Source: Vitrella brassicaformis
Taxonomy: Eukaryota; Sar; Vitrellaceae
Direction: 5' to 3'
Assembly: GCA_001179505.1 (NCBI GenBank)
Contig: CDMY01000473.1
Location: forward strand, 10,096-69,679
DNA length: 59,584 nt
The notes under the pieces were generated by a model that did not search any database, was not told the DNA's origin, and saw only the letters and a program-made list of their open reading frames with translations. Shown one piece after another: positions 56,864-59,584 of this stretch; position 1 is the stretch's first letter, and each line of letters starts with the position of its first letter. The position numbers and the translations under genes are program-made.

Positions 56864-58885
56864 CTAAGGCGCCTGGCCATCAAGCACGATGGCTGCGGTC
56901 GGCCCGAGGACGCGACGGGCTTTGGCGGCCGTCCGGGGGAACCGCTGGGCGAAGCGGGCGTCATGGGGGACACCTACTGCTGGCGCCTCGGTGGTACTGA
57001 CTGTGACGTGGACTGCATGTAGACAAGAGCAGAGCAGATGATCAGACGACACGACAGCATGATGATGTGCTGTGAATGTGCTGTCAATGTGAATGCGTAC
57101 CGTCCTGGTTGTTGCCTAGGGGGATGACAAAGAAAATCCATGCGATGAATGGGTCGTTGAATGAAGTCAGCAAATGCTGCTGCCCACACCACCCACTGGC
57201 CACCTCGAATGCCACCACGTCCGAGCATCCGTTGAGGGGCGTGTGCGGCGATTGGGTCATGATGCGCTCGAGGTGGCCACCCCGCACACGCCTGACACAC
57301 ACATCAATAGCGCACCACACAGCCAATTTGCCCTCTCATTGTGTGCCGTCCATCCACTCACCGGTCCACCACCACTGTCGGCGAGTAGGTGAAGCCGCCC
57401 ACAACCAACAGCCGGTGACCCAGCATCAAGTCCTTTAGCATGGAACTCGCCGATGCGAAAGCATGCCCGTCGTTGACACCAACAGTCGCCCAGCCAACAC
57501 CGTTCTGCCACACAATGCGGCTGCTGGCGGGCGGGTCGTGTGGCTTGGCGTGGTGGGTGAAGGGGTGCTGCGAGAAGGGATGGACGGGGCGGCTGAGGAG
57601 GGGCAGGGGTGGGTTGATGGTGATGGCGAAGTTGGGCTCGTTGCGGATGGCGCGTAGCTCGTTGTTGTTATGGCGGAGCAGCTGGAGTGTGCCGTCTTGC
57701 TAGCCAGTGGGGCGGCGGAAGGCCACACGGCGGCCGACGAGCATCCACTACGCACAGAAACGGGGCAGCGCCAAGAAATCCTGCAGTCAACACACACATC
57801 CAGCAGCTCACCTATTGCCTCTTCTGTGTGTCGTGTTTACCGCCTTGGTGGCGTGTGTGTGCAGGTCTCCAGCACCCACAGTGACCGGCAGCTGGCAATT
57901 GCCGCAATGCTCGGCGACTCTGAGTGTGTCCGCCACCTCCCCCCAGCCGCCCTCATCCCCCTCCTCCACCATCCACATGCCCTTCATCACATCGCCGTGG
58001 CTCAGCTGATCGTCGAACTGCACCACACCGCCCACCCCCGCCCGCTCGATGGCCTTCGGCAGTCGAAGCCGGCGGACGATCGGCCGCACGGCGTTGGTGA
58101 AGTGGCGGGCTGTCGATTTGAATCGGCCGATGGTGTTCACGTCAGAGGCTGCGACGATGATGCTTATGGGCTCAGCGGGAAGGTCCGAGAGGTCCGTCGG
58201 TGTGGCCTGATGCCACACAGCAATGCCATGCACACGCAATACATGTGGCGTCTCGTTGTGCGTGTCTTGCTTGTGCCTGCCTGCAGTCACACACCTGCAC
58301 GTGGCCATCGGTATGGTTGTTATGTGTGGCAGAATTGTTCGGCTCATCACCTGACAACGACACAGACACACACAAGGGCGTGGTTGCGTGTTGGTGTCCC
58401 ATTCTCCCTTACGAATGTGTGTGTCGGCTCACCCTCCTGTGCTGTCTGTGCGATTACGGTCTCTATTATGTGCGCCAGCTCTGCCAGATGGTCGGCCGCA
58501 GCAGTGAGTTGACGATTCACCGTGGCCACCACCTGACGAATGAATGAACAGAACAAGAGCAACACCAACCGAAGCATGACACGCACAGAAGCCATTGTGT
58601 GGTTCTGTGTGCTGCCTGGCACCCTGCACGCACCTGTGTTGGCAGCTGAGTAGAGTCCATCTGTGAGAGCCGTGTGATCTGTGTGTTTGCCTGCACAACA
58701 TATATGCCACCACAAGCAGCACCAGAGGCAAGCAACCGACCGATGTGGATGGACTGCAGTAACGAATGTGTGAGTGAAGTGTCGGTTAGCTACCTGAGCC
58801 TGATTCATCTGAAGGCATCCTACGATCAAAGGCGTGAACTCAGGCTGCGGCAAAAGTTGCTCACGCAGACGCATCGCAATCATCT
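56864..58885 (-). pseudogene. F-box-like family, copy 3 (two in-frame TAG codons)
   Basis: Exons on the minus strand: about 58885-58793, 58690-58634, 58532-58433, an extra exon near 58345-58280 not present in copies 1 and 2 (GDEPNNSATHNNHTDGHVQ), 58206-57841, 57780-57362, 57293-57101 and 57012-56864. The F-box-like motif is best here: DLPAEPISIIVAASDVNTIG then FKSTARHFTNAVRPIV. Exon 6 has TAG at 57750-57748 and 57702-57700. Both replace CAG (Gln) of copies 1 and 2, giving FCA*WMLVGR and PTG*QDG. The rest of the frame is open. No exon 1 like MAASAAAQ was found upstream. It is more diverged from copies 1 and 2 than they are from each other. Confidence 0.7.
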
Positions 58886-58925
58886 GCACCACACCGACCG
58901 CAGGACAACACAGACAGCGCAGCAC

Positions 58926-59584
58926 ATGATTCCCGTCACACTTTGTGTCAGAATAGGGGGGAGAGAGTCGGGGAGAATGGTGAAGAGAGGATCTGCCGGG
59001 CGGTCAGTCCCGGATAAAGGATTAAGTCAATGCAACGTAAGGTCTGTGGATTTTGTGGAGAGTCCACGTAGGACATGTAGTATGCGTCAGTCCATCCTGT
59101 CTGACGTCCTGTCCGCCATGGCCTGTCTCATGGAACGGACAGACTCAACAGCCGTCCTGTCTCACAGATCAGTGGATCGTCGGTCTATGAACCCTAGACC
59201 CTAAACCCTGGACCGACTTGCACTTCTGACACCCCCTCTCAAGTCGGTGCAGAGTTAGGACATGAATCTCCATAAAACTATAACTGAAACTCCGCGCGTG
59301 AGGTCTTCGCCACCTTGAGATCTGCACATAGGAGCCCTTCGCAAGAAGAAAGATCAGAAAGAAACGCGTCCAAGGCCATCAGAGGGGCGCAAGGACAAGA
59401 GAAGCATAGTGAAGCCGCAGATCCAGATAGCGGACATCACCATCGGAGAGAAGCGAAGGAGTGCTCCAGTGCAACCTCAAGCAAGTGGCTAAAACCACAC
59501 AAGCGAGATAAACACTTCATGACAAGTTCTGCCTGCCTGTTATCCTCTGACTCAGGTACTCGTGTGCCTCTCTGCCCAGCCCCT
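58926..59584. other. right-end region of different texture, possibly mobile-element sequence
   Basis: No gene is supported. Unlike the rest of the window it lacks TG/CA microsatellites. It has a purine run (AGGGGGGAGAGAGTCGGGGA at about 58955-58974), short internal repeats of CTGTCTGACGTCCTGTCCGC type near 59094-59115, and a telomere-like stretch at 59188-59212. It continues beyond the window. Confidence 0.35.
59188..59212 (+). repeat. short degenerate telomere-like (CCCTAAA) stretch
   Basis: Reads GAACCCTAGACCCTAAACCC, i.e. about three units close to CCCTAAA, the complement of the TTTAGGG telomere type. Too short to be a chromosome end. Confidence 0.55.

Larger units (their letters stand above)
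54285..58885. repeat. large imperfect inverted repeat (copies 2 and 3)
   Basis: About 2 kb arms in opposite orientation around a 490-base spacer. Exons 5 to 8 of both arms are closely similar, exons 2 to 4 less so. Confidence 0.75.

Noticed and set aside
56600-58900. Use of an altered genetic code (TAG as Gln)
   Set aside because: TAG serves as the terminal stop in several solid models here (PPR 15847, HAD 39255, copies 1 and 2, EEFSEC), so in-frame TAG in copy 3 is best read as decay.
1-59584. tRNA, rRNA or snRNA genes
   Set aside because: I saw no convincing A/B box pair, cloverleaf or rRNA core sequence by eye; a covariance search would be needed to be sure.

Overview
The window is nuclear DNA of a eukaryote. 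Genes have many short introns, coding GC is high, and (TG)n/(CA)n microsatellites fill introns and spacers. Gene content (an LCCL-type style of mosaic extracellular proteins with CCP, LamG-like, TSP3, PAN and EGF modules, a PPR protein with a possible bipartite plastid leader, a eukaryotic SelB, a Dicer) fits an alveolate alga. A chromerid such as Vitrella is my best guess; this is an inference from gene content and intron style, not a database match.

Layout. 1-12005 (-): a very large secreted mosaic protein, running off the left edge. 12256-15847 (+): PPR protein, 14 exons. 16896-21048 (-): one 19-exon gene joining a J-domain, a medium-chain enoyl reductase (MECR/ETR1-like) and an acyl-protein-thioesterase-like domain. 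21697-27373 (+): a type I receptor-like membrane protein. 29895-31070 (-): an orphan membrane protein. 31334-33330 (+): first member of an F-box-like family. 34434-35087 (+): secreted Lys/Gly/Pro-rich protein. 37143-39255 (+): HAD-like protein with an N-myristoylation motif. 40548-about 41.4 kb (-): unknown protein. 41833-49626 (+): a 22-exon Dicer-like RNase III protein without a helicase. 51490-53886 (-): selenocysteine-specific elongation factor. 54372-56374 (+) and about 58885-56864 (-): two further copies of the F-box-like family, tail to tail. The right end holds telomere-like and possibly mobile-element-like sequence.

For the PPR, fusion, receptor-like, secreted K-rich, HAD, Dicer and SelB genes I joined exons by hand. 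In every case the summed exon lengths are a multiple of three and junction phases agree, so these models are strong. The large left-hand gene is solved only at its 5' end and in its terminal repeat exons.

The most unusual items are the J-domain/enoyl-reductase/thioesterase fusion whose esterase lacks the serine nucleophile; the helicase-less Dicer whose RNase III pair is bracketed by two copies of an unrecognised domain; a one-exon-per-repeat beta-rich module at both ends of the giant secreted protein; and a three-copy gene family in which each copy carries a different lesion. Five neighbouring gene pairs are head to head over short spacers. Two 300-N assembly gaps are present.
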